Assembly: GCA_964419545.1 (NCBI GenBank)
Contig: CAYQQU010000001.1
Location: forward strand, 1-64,000
DNA length: 64,000 nucleotides
Direction of reading: 5' to 3'
Source: CAYQQU01 sp964419545
GTDB lineage: Bacteria; Bacteroidota; Bacteroidia; Chitinophagales; Saprospiraceae
Below are positions 33,546-41,256 of this stretch, piece by piece (the stretch's first letter is position 1; each line of letters starts with the position of its first letter). Both the position numbers and the translations under genes were made by a program. The notes under the pieces were generated by a model that was not told where the DNA came from, searched no databases, and was given only the letters and a program-made list of their open reading frames with translations.

Positions 33546-34082
33546 ATGAAACAGCTAACCGCATTCTTTGCAGTCCTTTTTCTTCTGACGGCCTTTACCC
33601 TGAGCGGCCAATCGTACAATACGACCTTCGGCATGCGTTTCGGCACTGATTGGGGCATTACGGCGAAGCAGCGCGTAGCCAAGAAAACTTCGGTGGAATT
33701 CATCGCCCAGGCCAGCCTGCAACGCGAAGAGATGGTCCTGACTGTGCTGGGCGAACAGCACCTGCCGATGCCTACCCGCCGCCTGAACGTCTACACCGGC
33801 GCCGGTTTTCACAAAGGCTGGATCAACGAACCCGTCGATGCCGAACAAGAGCCTTATCGCGACCCCTTCGGCTTGTCGTTCATCATGGGCATCGAGTTGA
33901 CCCTGCTGAAGATGAACCTCTCCTACGACTTCAAGCCGGCGATTAACCTGATCGGCGGCGAACAGCGCATCTACATGCAAACCGGTATCTCCGCCCGCTA
34001 CGTCATCGCCAAGCGCAAACGCCTTCCCTGGGAGAAGAAAAAGAAGAAGTTCAACTGGAAGTTCTGGCAGAAAAAGAAGTGA
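33546..34082 (+). CDS. Small outer-membrane-type secreted protein
   Basis: 178 residues from ATG 33546, which begins a clean signal peptide (MKQLTAFFAVLFLLTAFTLSGQ). The longer upstream frame (from 33486) has no signal and runs into the MITE, so it is rejected. The mature part alternates hydrophobic and polar residues in strands (GMRFGTDWGITAKQRV; GAGFHKGWINE) like a small beta-barrel. The C-terminus is very Lys-rich (KRKRLPWEKKKKK) after the last strand (ISARYVIAK). No family recognised. The MITE sits 55 bp upstream of its start and may affect its promoter. Confidence 0.75.
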   Translation: MKQLTAFFAVLFLLTAFTLSGQSYNTTFGMRFGTDWGITAKQRVAKKTSVEFIAQASLQREEMVLTVLGEQHLPMPTRRLNVYTGAGFHKGWINEPVDAEQEPYRDPFGLSFIMGIELTLLKMNLSYDFKPAINLIGGEQRIYMQTGISARYVIAKRKRLPWEKKKKKFNWKFWQKKK

Positions 34083-34095
34083 CGATCCTTCACGG

Positions 34096-34488
34096 CTATC
34101 TGCCCAGCATCTGCAATTTCCCGTCTTGGAAAAGCACGATGGGCTGAGCAGCCTCACCGGTTCCGGTGCGGCGAAGGACAATCAGGCTGTCGCTTTTTTG
34201 TAATACATATAAGGCCTCGGCGGCATTACCTACTGCCGCCAACGCGTCGTCGGGAATACCCCTTTCCGGAAATGCGCCCGGAAGCAATGGCGCGCAGTTG
34301 TCCAGATTGGCGATTTTTACTTTTTGTTCGGCAAACTGAAAATAAACGGCAAAAGCCGAAGCGCCTGCTTCAGCCTCTTCGCACCACAGTTTGACGGCCG
34401 CGGATGCGCCGGTTTGGCCTGCTTCTTTATCCGGCGCGCAAGCCGTCAGTAAAAAAAGGAGTAGGGTAGCGGAAAAAAAGATTTTCAT
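34096..34488 (-). CDS. Small lipoprotein of unknown function
   Basis: 130 residues. Lipoprotein signal MKIFFSATLLLFLLTAC with lipid-attachment Cys17. The mature domain (about 110 residues) contains two further Cys (LWCEE and DNCAPL) that could form a disulfide; it ends in repeated short strands (LYVLQKSDSLIVLRR; PIVLFQDGKLQML). No family recognised. It is convergent with the preceding gene, 13 bp between stops. Confidence 0.75.
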   Translation of the reverse strand: MKIFFSATLLLFLLTACAPDKEAGQTGASAAVKLWCEEAEAGASAFAVYFQFAEQKVKIANLDNCAPLLPGAFPERGIPDDALAAVGNAAEALYVLQKSDSLIVLRRTGTGEAAQPIVLFQDGKLQMLGR

Positions 34489-34544
34489 AGCTCGAGTTTG
34501 GTTAAAAAATAAATGACCGGCTGGCCTATTTCGCCGGTAAATGA

Positions 34545-34552
34545 TATATTTG
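34545..34552 (+). promoter_or_regulatory. -7 element for tRNA-His
   Basis: TATATTTG, an exact TAnnTTTG match, about 70 bp before the mature tRNA 5' end. No other gene starts between. Confidence 0.6.
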
Positions 34553-34623
34553 CACCGCTTTTGAAAGGAAGGAGGAAAAAGGAACTTTCTCGGACCTCCT
34601 CTCGTTTCGATTCTTGTAAAATG

Positions 34624-34697
34624 GTGGCTATAGCTCAGCTGGTTAGAGCGCTGGATTGTGGTTCCAGAGGTCGCCGGTTCAAATCCGGTTAGCCACC
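34624..34697 (+). tRNA. tRNA-His (GTG)
   Basis: Cloverleaf visible: acceptor GTGGCTA (34624-34630) with TAGCCAC (34690-34696), anticodon arm CTGGATTGTGGTTCCAG with anticodon GTG, and the T arm GCCGGTTCAAATCCGGT. An encoded G at 34623 supplies the extra 5' G-1 typical of tRNA-His, opposite C at 34697. CCA is not encoded. A terminator follows immediately. Confidence 0.97.
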
Positions 34698-34704
34698 CTG
34701 AATA

Positions 34705-34741
34705 AAAAGGCTTTCGCTATTGGGGCGAAGGCCTTTTCTGT
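34705..34741 (+). terminator. Terminator of tRNA-His overlapping the AlkD-like gene 3' end
   Basis: Arms AAAAGGCTTTCGC (34705-34717) and GCGAAGGCCTTTT (34725-34737) pair over 13 bp with one wobble, followed by T-rich sequence. The convergent HEAT-repeat gene has its stop at 34717-34719, so the hairpin contains its last codons. A-rich on the other side, so it may work both ways. Confidence 0.8.
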
Positions 34742-35838
34742 TTTAGACCGTTACACCTTCCTAAGCTCAAAGGTTGCTTCCGCTTTTTTTCTCCATTTAC
34801 AATGATGGAAAGCCGGTGCTCTCCGGGATAGTGTTTGCGGGTGGTCAGGTCGGCAAATGTCTGATGGCGGTTGATCCGTTCGTTTCCCACAAACGACCGT
34901 TCGGCAATCTGAAATATTTTAGAACTGGTTTTTCCACTTTTTTTTACAAAATCAATGATATATTCAAGACGGAGAAGCGCTGGTTCTGCTGCGGGATTGA
35001 TGACCTGGAAGTGAAAATGGAGCTTCTCCCCAATGCGCAACGTTTTGGGTTCAAGGGTTAAACCAGCAATCGTAATACCCGCAGGGTCTCCAAAGCCAAA
35101 AAGCCTCAAGGCGTCTGTCGTCCCTGCTTTCAGCAAAGTACGCAGGGCGTGCTTCAGCAATTTATCCGTGAACGGAGCCTGGCCCATCCAGCGGCGAGCA
35201 ATATCCAGCACGCGGTCGGGATGGTCTTTTGAAATGTCGTTCAGATTATTGGCTACACTCCTGCGAACGTATTCCGAAGGGTCGGCTTTTAATTTTTCCA
35301 GAATGGGCAGTACCGGCGCCGGATCTTTTTTGAAAGCGGGCAGGGCAACGGCCCAGGGGAGGCGGGGCCGGCAACCTTCGCTGGCTAAACGGCGGACATG
35401 CTCATCGGAATGGCCGGCCCAGGCCAGCATCCGTTCCATAACGAGCTCTGGGTAGCGTAAAATAAAAGGGCGAACGGCAAACTCACTGCTGGCATAAGGG
35501 GTGAAAAACGCCAGGGCGTCGAGGCTGATCTCAAGGTGCTCCAAACCATATTGCTCTACGTAATCCGGGAACGACATTTTTCCAAAATCGTTTTTTTTAC
35601 CCTCGTCAATCACCTTTTTCAATAATTCGACGGCCGCCGGGAACGAAAGGTCCAGTACTTGATGGAGCACCTGCGTAGTATGGCGCATTCGTTCTTTCAA
35701 CTCTCGGTTAACCCATTCTTCATCGAATATGAGGGAAAGAAAAAGTCCGCGCTGGAATCCGGGGTGATGTTTTTGGAAGTCTCCGGCCAGTTTTTCGAAA
35801 AAAGCCCGGTTGTAAAATTGCTCCTTGAGTGGTTCCAC
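34717..35838 (-). CDS. AlkD-like HEAT-repeat DNA alkylation repair protein
   Basis: About 373 residues from GTG 35838. The N-terminus EPLKEQFYNRAFFEKLAGDF and the HEAT-like helical pairs with SDEHVRRLASEGCRPRLPWA match alkylpurine-glycosylase-like proteins of the AlkD superfamily; the C-terminal 90 residues form a beta domain (EKLHFHFQVINP). An ATG at 35907 would give a 23-residue extension overlapping the promoter of the divergent ligase, so the GTG is preferred. Base excision activity is inferred from family only. More AT-rich than average. Its 3' end lies in a terminator. Confidence 0.8.
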   Translation of the reverse strand: MEPLKEQFYNRAFFEKLAGDFQKHHPGFQRGLFLSLIFDEEWVNRELKERMRHTTQVLHQVLDLSFPAAVELLKKVIDEGKKNDFGKMSFPDYVEQYGLEHLEISLDALAFFTPYASSEFAVRPFILRYPELVMERMLAWAGHSDEHVRRLASEGCRPRLPWAVALPAFKKDPAPVLPILEKLKADPSEYVRRSVANNLNDISKDHPDRVLDIARRWMGQAPFTDKLLKHALRTLLKAGTTDALRLFGFGDPAGITIAGLTLEPKTLRIGEKLHFHFQVINPAAEPALLRLEYIIDFVKKSGKTSSKIFQIAERSFVGNERINRHQTFADLTTRKHYPGEHRLSIIVNGEKKRKQPLSLGRCNGLKQKRPSPQ

Positions 35839-35864
35839 GATTTTTTCTTTTGTAAGGTAAACGA

Positions 35865-35872
35865 TAAATTTG
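35865..35872 (+). promoter_or_regulatory. -7 element for acetoacetyl-CoA synthetase
   Basis: TAAATTTG, exact TAnnTTTG, 38 bp before the ATG at 35910. A TTTTG lies 15-16 bp upstream. Its position argues against the upstream start of the divergent HEAT gene. Confidence 0.5.
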
Positions 35873-35909
35873 GTCAGTTCGAATTTGCTACCCAATAAAA
35901 CGATCATTT

Positions 35910-37883
35910 ATGAGTGAGCAGCCTCGTGTTCTCTGGCGACCGTCCGCTTCTTTTTTCGAATCCTCCAACCTCTATCACTATCAGCAATGGCTGGCATCGG
36001 AAAAAAAACTTTCTTTCGATAATTACGATGCGCTCTGGCGCTGGTCGGTCGCTGAACCGGCGGCTTTCTGGGAGTCGATTTGGGAATACTTCAAAGTGGA
36101 GGCGCAAGCTCCTTACCAAACGGTGCTATCCGCTGATCCAATGCCCCATGCCCGGTGGTTTGCCGGCAGCACCCTCAATTATGCGGAACATATTTTCAAG
36201 AAGCAAACGGAGCAACACCCGGCTATTTTGTTCCGGTCTGAACGCCACGATCTAACGGAAATAAGCTGGGCAACACTGCGCCGGCAAGTGGCCAGCCTGC
36301 AGCAGTATCTGCGGGAGGCGGGGGTGAAGCCCGGAGACCGCGTCGTCGCCTTTTTACCCAATATACCGGAAGCTACCGTCAGCTTTCTGGCGGCTTGTTC
36401 TCTGGGAGCGGTCTGGTCCAGTGTTTCGCCCGATTTCGGCGCAAACAGCATCATCGATCGTTTTCAACAAGTAGAACCCACGGTACTGATTGCCGTTGAC
36501 GGGTATCAATACAACGGAAAACCCTATGACAAGATGGCGGTGGTGCGCGAACTAACAGAAGCGCTTCCTACGCTGGAACGAGTCCTCTTGGTACCTTATC
36601 TGGACGAAAGTGCAACCGCCGCTACCATTCCGAATGGTGTTGTATGGGAAGCAACTCAAAAATACGCAGACGCCACCCTTAACTTCGAAGCCGTCCCTTT
36701 CGAACATCCCATTTGGGTGTTGTATTCCTCCGGCACGACGGGCATTCCCAAAGCTATCACCCATTCGCACGGCGGGGTGTTGTTGGAACACTACAAGTAC
36801 CTGGCCTTTCACAATGATGTGCATCCCGGAGAGCGCTTTTTCTGGTTTTCAACCACTGGGTGGATGATGTGGAACTTTGTACAAGCTTCCTTGCTGGTGG
36901 GGGGCGTGATCGTGCTTTACGACGGGAGCCCGGGCTATCCCAGCCTAGATGTGTTATGGTCCTTAACCGAAGAAGCAGGGATCAATCATTTTGGGACCAG
37001 CGCTCCGTATTTGGTTGCTTGTATGAAGAAAGAATTATCACCCGGCCAATCTTATGATTTGAGCTGCCTGCGCTCGTTGGGGTCAACCGGTGCACCGTTG
37101 CCACCTGAAGCATTTGATTGGGTCTACGCTGAACTAAAACCTGATATCTGGTTGTGTTCAATGAGTGGCGGGACGGACGTATGTACGGCATTCGTGGGCG
37201 GATGTCCATCGGAACCGGTTTATTTGGGAGAAATACAGTGCCGTTGTTTAGGGGCGGCCATTTACGCCTACGATGAAGCGGGGCAACCAGTAGTGGATGA
37301 AGTAGGGGAGATGGTCATTACCGAACCCATGCCATCCATGCCGATCTATTTTTGGAACGATCCGGGGAAAAAGCGATACCTGAGCAGCTATTTTGAAATG
37401 TATCCGGAAATCTGGCGGCACGGCGACTGGGTGCGGATCACCGAGCGCGGCTCCCTTGTCATTCTGGGTCGCTCGGACGCCACGCTGAACCGCCAGGGCG
37501 TCCGCATCGGCACGGCCGAAATATACCGGGCGGTCAATAAGGTGAAAGCCGTAAAAGACAGCCTGATCGTCAACCTGGAACTGAGCGGCGGGCGCCATTA
37601 CATGCCGCTCTTTGTGCTGATGAACGAAGGGGAACCGCTTACCGATGAGATCATAAACGAAATAAAACAGACCCTGCGCCGCGATTACTCGCCTAGGCAC
37701 GTGCCCGACGAAGTCATCGAAGTGGCGGATATTCCGTACACGATCAGCGGCAAGAAACTGGAGGCTCCCGTCAAAAAGATCCTGTTGGGGCATCCGGTGG
37801 AAAAGGCCGCCAATCCCGACTCGATGAAAAATCCGGAAACGCTGGACTTTTTCATTGCGTTCGCCAGGGAGAAGGTGAAATGA
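35910..37883 (+). CDS. Acetoacetate--CoA ligase
   Basis: 657 residues. ANL-superfamily enzyme activating acetoacetate with ATP and CoA; ketone-body or lipid metabolism. The N-terminal cap is typical of acetoacetyl-CoA synthetase, followed by WFAGSTLNYAEH, the ATP motif YSSGTTGIPKAITHSHGG near 274-291, SMSGGTDVC and the C-terminal catalytic Lys in YTISGKKLEAPVKKI. Complete. Sequence from about 36500 to 37350 is more AT-rich than the 3' 500 bp. Divergent from the HEAT gene, convergent with lptE, so probably monocistronic. Confidence 0.92.
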   Translation: MSEQPRVLWRPSASFFESSNLYHYQQWLASEKKLSFDNYDALWRWSVAEPAAFWESIWEYFKVEAQAPYQTVLSADPMPHARWFAGSTLNYAEHIFKKQTEQHPAILFRSERHDLTEISWATLRRQVASLQQYLREAGVKPGDRVVAFLPNIPEATVSFLAACSLGAVWSSVSPDFGANSIIDRFQQVEPTVLIAVDGYQYNGKPYDKMAVVRELTEALPTLERVLLVPYLDESATAATIPNGVVWEATQKYADATLNFEAVPFEHPIWVLYSSGTTGIPKAITHSHGGVLLEHYKYLAFHNDVHPGERFFWFSTTGWMMWNFVQASLLVGGVIVLYDGSPGYPSLDVLWSLTEEAGINHFGTSAPYLVACMKKELSPGQSYDLSCLRSLGSTGAPLPPEAFDWVYAELKPDIWLCSMSGGTDVCTAFVGGCPSEPVYLGEIQCRCLGAAIYAYDEAGQPVVDEVGEMVITEPMPSMPIYFWNDPGKKRYLSSYFEMYPEIWRHGDWVRITERGSLVILGRSDATLNRQGVRIGTAEIYRAVNKVKAVKDSLIVNLELSGGRHYMPLFVLMNEGEPLTDEIINEIKQTLRRDYSPRHVPDEVIEVADIPYTISGKKLEAPVKKILLGHPVEKAANPDSMKNPETLDFFIAFAREKVK

Positions 37884-37885
37884 GA

Positions 37886-38380
37886 TTACCAGTCCGTAAA
37901 AGCCTTATTGAAAATATCTTCCATCATCTGCTGGGAAATGGCGGTGATGGCTTCATCCTGAACGCTGGCCAGGTCGGTGGTGCTGGGAAAGTCGAAGAAG
38001 AAAGAAAAATTTTGTTTCCAGTCTTTTTCTTCTGCCGTATTGTCGAGGTACTCGATCGCGGTGACGATGGTCAGGCGGTTGATGGCGGTGGTTTCGCCGG
38101 GTTGCGGCGCTTCCGAGGTAACGCGGAAGTCGACCACCGTGCCGCGGAATTCGATATCCGGATCCGTTTCGTTGAGGATGAGGCGCGACTCGGTCCGAAT
38201 TTTTTCTTTCAGGTCTTCGGTCAGTCTGACCTCCAGGGTGGGCGGCGCATTCACTGCGTTGTTGCGAAATTGCGCCACGTAATAGGATTCTACCTCGGGG
38301 GCGATGCTGATGCCGCGGAACGAGTAGCAGCCGTTCAGTGAAAAGGCGGCAATGGCGAGCAGCAGGAAACAGCGAAGCAT
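37886..38380 (-). CDS. lptE: LPS assembly lipoprotein LptE
   Basis: 164 residues from ATG 38380, which begins a lipoprotein signal (MLRCFLLLAIAAFSLNGC, Cys18). The 123 codons upstream in frame are the shadow of the sigma-54 gene and are excluded. Family features: CYSFRGISI after the lipid site, then VAQFRNNA, LTEDLKEKI and FRGTVVDFRV. It would form the outer-membrane LptDE complex that inserts lipopolysaccharide. Starts 4 bp after the regulator stop; operon miaB-regulator-lptE. Convergent with the acetoacetate-CoA ligase, 2 bp between stops. Confidence 0.9.
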   Translation of the reverse strand: MLRCFLLLAIAAFSLNGCYSFRGISIAPEVESYYVAQFRNNAVNAPPTLEVRLTEDLKEKIRTESRLILNETDPDIEFRGTVVDFRVTSEAPQPGETTAINRLTIVTAIEYLDNTAEEKDWKQNFSFFFDFPSTTDLASVQDEAITAISQQMMEDIFNKAFTDW

Positions 38381-38384
38381 AGCG

Positions 38385-39662
38385 TTACAGGTCATATTCT
38401 TTAATTTTCCGGTAGAGGGTGCGTTCGGAAATACCCAGTTCCTGGGCCGCTTCTTTGCGGCGGCCGTTGTGTTTTTCGAGGGCTTTCCGGATGAGTTCGC
38501 GTTCGTTCTCCGCCAGCGAGAGGTTCTCCTCGACCACTTCGGAGGGGGCGTAATCTTTGGTCGGCGATTTTTCGATGATGATGGGCGGCAGCGGGCCGTT
38601 ATCCTCGTAATTGCCGTGATCGCGTTCGTCATCCTCCAGCATATCGGCCAGGTGGCTGAGGTTGGGCTGGGTTTTGCTGCTGGGGCCCTGGAGCGCGCGC
38701 AGCGAGCGGCGGTCGGGCACCTGGAGGTCATTGTTCTGGATGAGCTCAAAGACCAGGCTTTTCAGGTCGTTGAGGTCGTTTTTCATATCGAAGAGCAGCT
38801 TGTAGAGGATCTCCCGCTCCTGCAGGGTGGAAGCGTCGTCGGTGGCGCGTTCCGCGATGACGGGGAGGTTGCGATTGAGCGAATTGGGGATAAAGCCGGC
38901 CAGGTCGCCGGCGCTGATGTGGCGGCTTTCGGCGAGGATGGAGGCCTGTTCGGCCAGGTTTTTCAGCTCGCGGATATTGCCGGGCCAGTGGTAATTTTCG
39001 AGCAGGGCCCGTGCGCTATCGTCCAGCCGTATCGGTTCGATGCGGTATTTTTCGGCAAAATCGACGGCGAACTTCCGGAACAGCATATAGATGTCTTCCC
39101 GTCGTTCGCGCAGGGCCGGCACCCGGATGGGCACGGTGTTGAGCCGGTAGAACAAGTCTTCCCGGAATTTGCCCTTTCTGATCTTTTCGTCCAGATTGAC
39201 GTTCGTGGCGGCGATGATGCGCACGTCGGTCCGCTGCGGCTTGGAGGATCCCACCCGGATAAACTCGCCCGTTTCGAGCACGCGCAGGAGGTAAGCCTGG
39301 GTGTCGAGGGGCATCTCGCCGATTTCGTCCAGGAAGATGGTGCCGCCGTCATAAGTCTCGAAATAGCCTTTGCGTTCGGACGTGGCCCCGGTGAAGGCGC
39401 CCTTTTCGTGGCCGAACAATTCGGAATTGATAGTGCCCTCGGGGATCGCCCCGCAGTTGATGGCGATGAAATCGTTGTGTTTGCGGGGGCTGAGGGAATG
39501 GATGACTTTCGAAAAGACTTCTTTACCTACCCCGCTCTCTCCGCTGATGAGCACCGACAGGTCGGTGCCGGCCACCCGTACGGCGGTGTCGAGGGCGCGG
39601 TCCAGTAATTCCGACTGGCCGATAATGCCGAACCGTTGTTTTATGCTTTGTAATTTTTCCAT
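38385..39662 (-). CDS. Sigma-54-dependent transcriptional activator without receiver domain
   Basis: 425 residues. AAA+ core from residue about 10: Walker A GESGVGKE, the sigma-54 contact loop GAFTGA, Walker B GGTIFLDEIGEM, and R-finger region NTVPIRVPALRERREDI. There is no N-terminal receiver or sensor domain; the protein starts only some 20 residues before the core. An extended linker (about 280-375) precedes a Fis-type helix-turn-helix (RKEAAQELGISERTLYRKIKEYDL at the end). PspF-like architecture. Set between miaB and lptE; no -24/-12 site is seen in the window, so its targets are unknown. Confidence 0.93.
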   Translation of the reverse strand: MEKLQSIKQRFGIIGQSELLDRALDTAVRVAGTDLSVLISGESGVGKEVFSKVIHSLSPRKHNDFIAINCGAIPEGTINSELFGHEKGAFTGATSERKGYFETYDGGTIFLDEIGEMPLDTQAYLLRVLETGEFIRVGSSKPQRTDVRIIAATNVNLDEKIRKGKFREDLFYRLNTVPIRVPALRERREDIYMLFRKFAVDFAEKYRIEPIRLDDSARALLENYHWPGNIRELKNLAEQASILAESRHISAGDLAGFIPNSLNRNLPVIAERATDDASTLQEREILYKLLFDMKNDLNDLKSLVFELIQNNDLQVPDRRSLRALQGPSSKTQPNLSHLADMLEDDERDHGNYEDNGPLPPIIIEKSPTKDYAPSEVVEENLSLAENERELIRKALEKHNGRRKEAAQELGISERTLYRKIKEYDL

Positions 39663-39702
39663 GAATCACTCCTTTGCCGGTCGGGTCGGCTGAGCCGGGG
39701 CG

Positions 39703-41142
39703 TCAGCTTACGATGCGGCCCCGTAGCGTGGCGCTGGTGGCGTCACTGACCCGGACCTGTACGTAATCGCCCGGCCGGTAATCGCCTGTTTTGGGGAAGA
39801 CGATCATTTTGTTTTGGGTGTTGCGGCCCTTGAACTCCTGGTCGGAACGGCGCGAATCTCCCTCGATCAGCACCTTGAAGGTCTTGCCGATATCGGCCTG
39901 GTTGTGCCGGTAGGAGATCTGGGTTTGCAGGCGGATGATCTCCTGCAGGCGCTGTTTTTTGACTTTTTCCGGCACATCATCCGGGTATTTCCGTGCGGCG
40001 AGGGTGCCCGGCCGCTCTGAATAGAAGAACATGTAAGACATGCTGTACTGCGCCTTTTCGATGACGCTGAGCGTATCCTGGTGTTCGGCTTCGGTTTCCG
40101 AACAGAAGCCGGCAATGATATCCGATGAGATGGCGCAATCGGGAATGACCTCGTAGATGCGCCGCACTTTTTCCAGGTACCATTCCCGGTCGTAGGTGCG
40201 GTTCATGAGCGCCAGGATGCGGCTGCTGCCCGACTGCACCGGCAGGTGAATGTACTTGCAGATGTTTTCGTAGCGGGCCATGGTATAGAGCACCTCGTCC
40301 GTGATGTCTTTGGGGTGGGAAGTCGAGAACCGCACCCGCAGATCGGGATGCACCTGGGCGACCATTTCCAGCAATTGGGCGAAGGTCACGGTTCGCTCCG
40401 ATTCGGGGTTTTGCCATTTGTAAGAATCGACGTTCTGCCCGAGCAGGGTAACTTCCCGGTAGCCGCGCCGGAACAGGTCGGTCGCTTCGGCGACGATGCT
40501 GAAGGCGTTGCGGCTGCGCTCGCGCCCCCGCGTGAAGGGCACCACGCAGAAGGAGCACATATTGTCGCAGCCGCGCATGATGGAAATAAAAGCGGTGACG
40601 CCGTTGGAATCCAGGCGCATAGGGCTGATGTCGGCGTAAGTTTCCTCGCGCGACAGAAAGACGTTGATGCCTTTGTCGCCTTCTTCGGCGTTTTGTACGA
40701 GTTTGGGCAGGTCGCGATAAGCGTCGGGGCCGATGACGAGGTCAACCAGTTGCTCTTCTTCGAGCAGCTTCTCTTTCAGGCGTTCGGCCATGCAGCCGAG
40801 TACGCCGACGAGGGCGCCCGGGCGCCGGGCCTTAATTTTATCGAAGACGCGCAGGCGCTTGCGCACCGTATCCTCGGCTTTTTCCCGAATGGAACAGGTA
40901 TTGATGAGGATGAGGTCGGATTCTTCCAGGTTGCGCGTGGGGCGAAAACCGATTTCCCCCAGGATCGCCGCGACGATCTCGCTGTCGTTGAAATTCATCT
41001 GGCAGCCGTAGCTTTCGATATAAAAACGCTTGCCGTTGTCGCGCGCCTGCTCTTTTGCATCGGTTGGAAAGAAAACCGTTCCCTGTTTGCGCTCGTCGAT
41101 CTGCTTCGTGATTCCCGTCAGGGTTGGATTGTTGTCGTACAT
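39703..41142 (-). CDS. miaB: tRNA-2-methylthio-N6-dimethylallyladenosine synthase
   Basis: 479 residues. Three-part radical-SAM methylthiotransferase: N-terminal UPF0004 domain with cluster ligands Cys47, Cys83 and Cys117; SAM cluster C192-x3-C196-x2-C199 (GCDNMCSFC); C-terminal TRAM domain. It modifies A37 of tRNAs reading codons starting with U. A TAnnTTTG element lies at 41172-41179, giving a leader of about 25 nt. Followed by the sigma-54 activator (40 bp) and lptE. Confidence 0.96.
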   Translation of the reverse strand: MYDNNPTLTGITKQIDERKQGTVFFPTDAKEQARDNGKRFYIESYGCQMNFNDSEIVAAILGEIGFRPTRNLEESDLILINTCSIREKAEDTVRKRLRVFDKIKARRPGALVGVLGCMAERLKEKLLEEEQLVDLVIGPDAYRDLPKLVQNAEEGDKGINVFLSREETYADISPMRLDSNGVTAFISIMRGCDNMCSFCVVPFTRGRERSRNAFSIVAEATDLFRRGYREVTLLGQNVDSYKWQNPESERTVTFAQLLEMVAQVHPDLRVRFSTSHPKDITDEVLYTMARYENICKYIHLPVQSGSSRILALMNRTYDREWYLEKVRRIYEVIPDCAISSDIIAGFCSETEAEHQDTLSVIEKAQYSMSYMFFYSERPGTLAARKYPDDVPEKVKKQRLQEIIRLQTQISYRHNQADIGKTFKVLIEGDSRRSDQEFKGRNTQNKMIVFPKTGDYRPGDYVQVRVSDATSATLRGRIVS

Positions 41143-41171
41143 TGACCGTATCGGTTTTTAATAAGCGAGCA

Positions 41172-41179
41172 CAAAGATA
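41172..41179 (-). promoter_or_regulatory. -7 element for the miaB-regulator-lptE operon
   Basis: TATCTTTG on the minus strand, exact TAnnTTTG, 30 bp before the ATG at 41142. Confidence 0.55.
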
Positions 41180-41215
41180 ACGGTTTTCGTGAGAAATGTG
41201 CCATTTTGACAGGCT

Positions 41216-41250
41216 CCGGCCGCGGAAAAGATGCGGATTTCCGCGGCCGG
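41216..41250 (-). terminator. 13 bp perfect hairpin after the TonB receptor
   Basis: Arms CCGGCCGCGGAAA (41216-41228) and TTTCCGCGGCCGG (41238-41250) with a 9 bp loop, 7 bp after the TonB-receptor stop and before the miaB promoter. No T run follows on the minus strand, so it is a possible factor-dependent terminator or mRNA end-protecting hairpin. Confidence 0.5.
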
Positions 41251-41256
41251 CGGTCG

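Noticed and set aside
34624..34697. tRNA-His as an attachment site of an integrated element
   Set aside because: No repeat of the tRNA 3' end and no integrase or phage gene was found downstream in the window.
37886..38749. 287-residue open frame including lptE
   Set aside because: The first 123 codons lie over the sigma-54 gene in another frame and have Arg/Ser/Pro/Thr-rich shadow composition; the lipoprotein start at 38380 is clear.
41195..41210. Sigma-54 half-site TGGCAC upstream of miaB
   Set aside because: The expected TTGC at -12 spacing is absent (the sequence there is TCAC).
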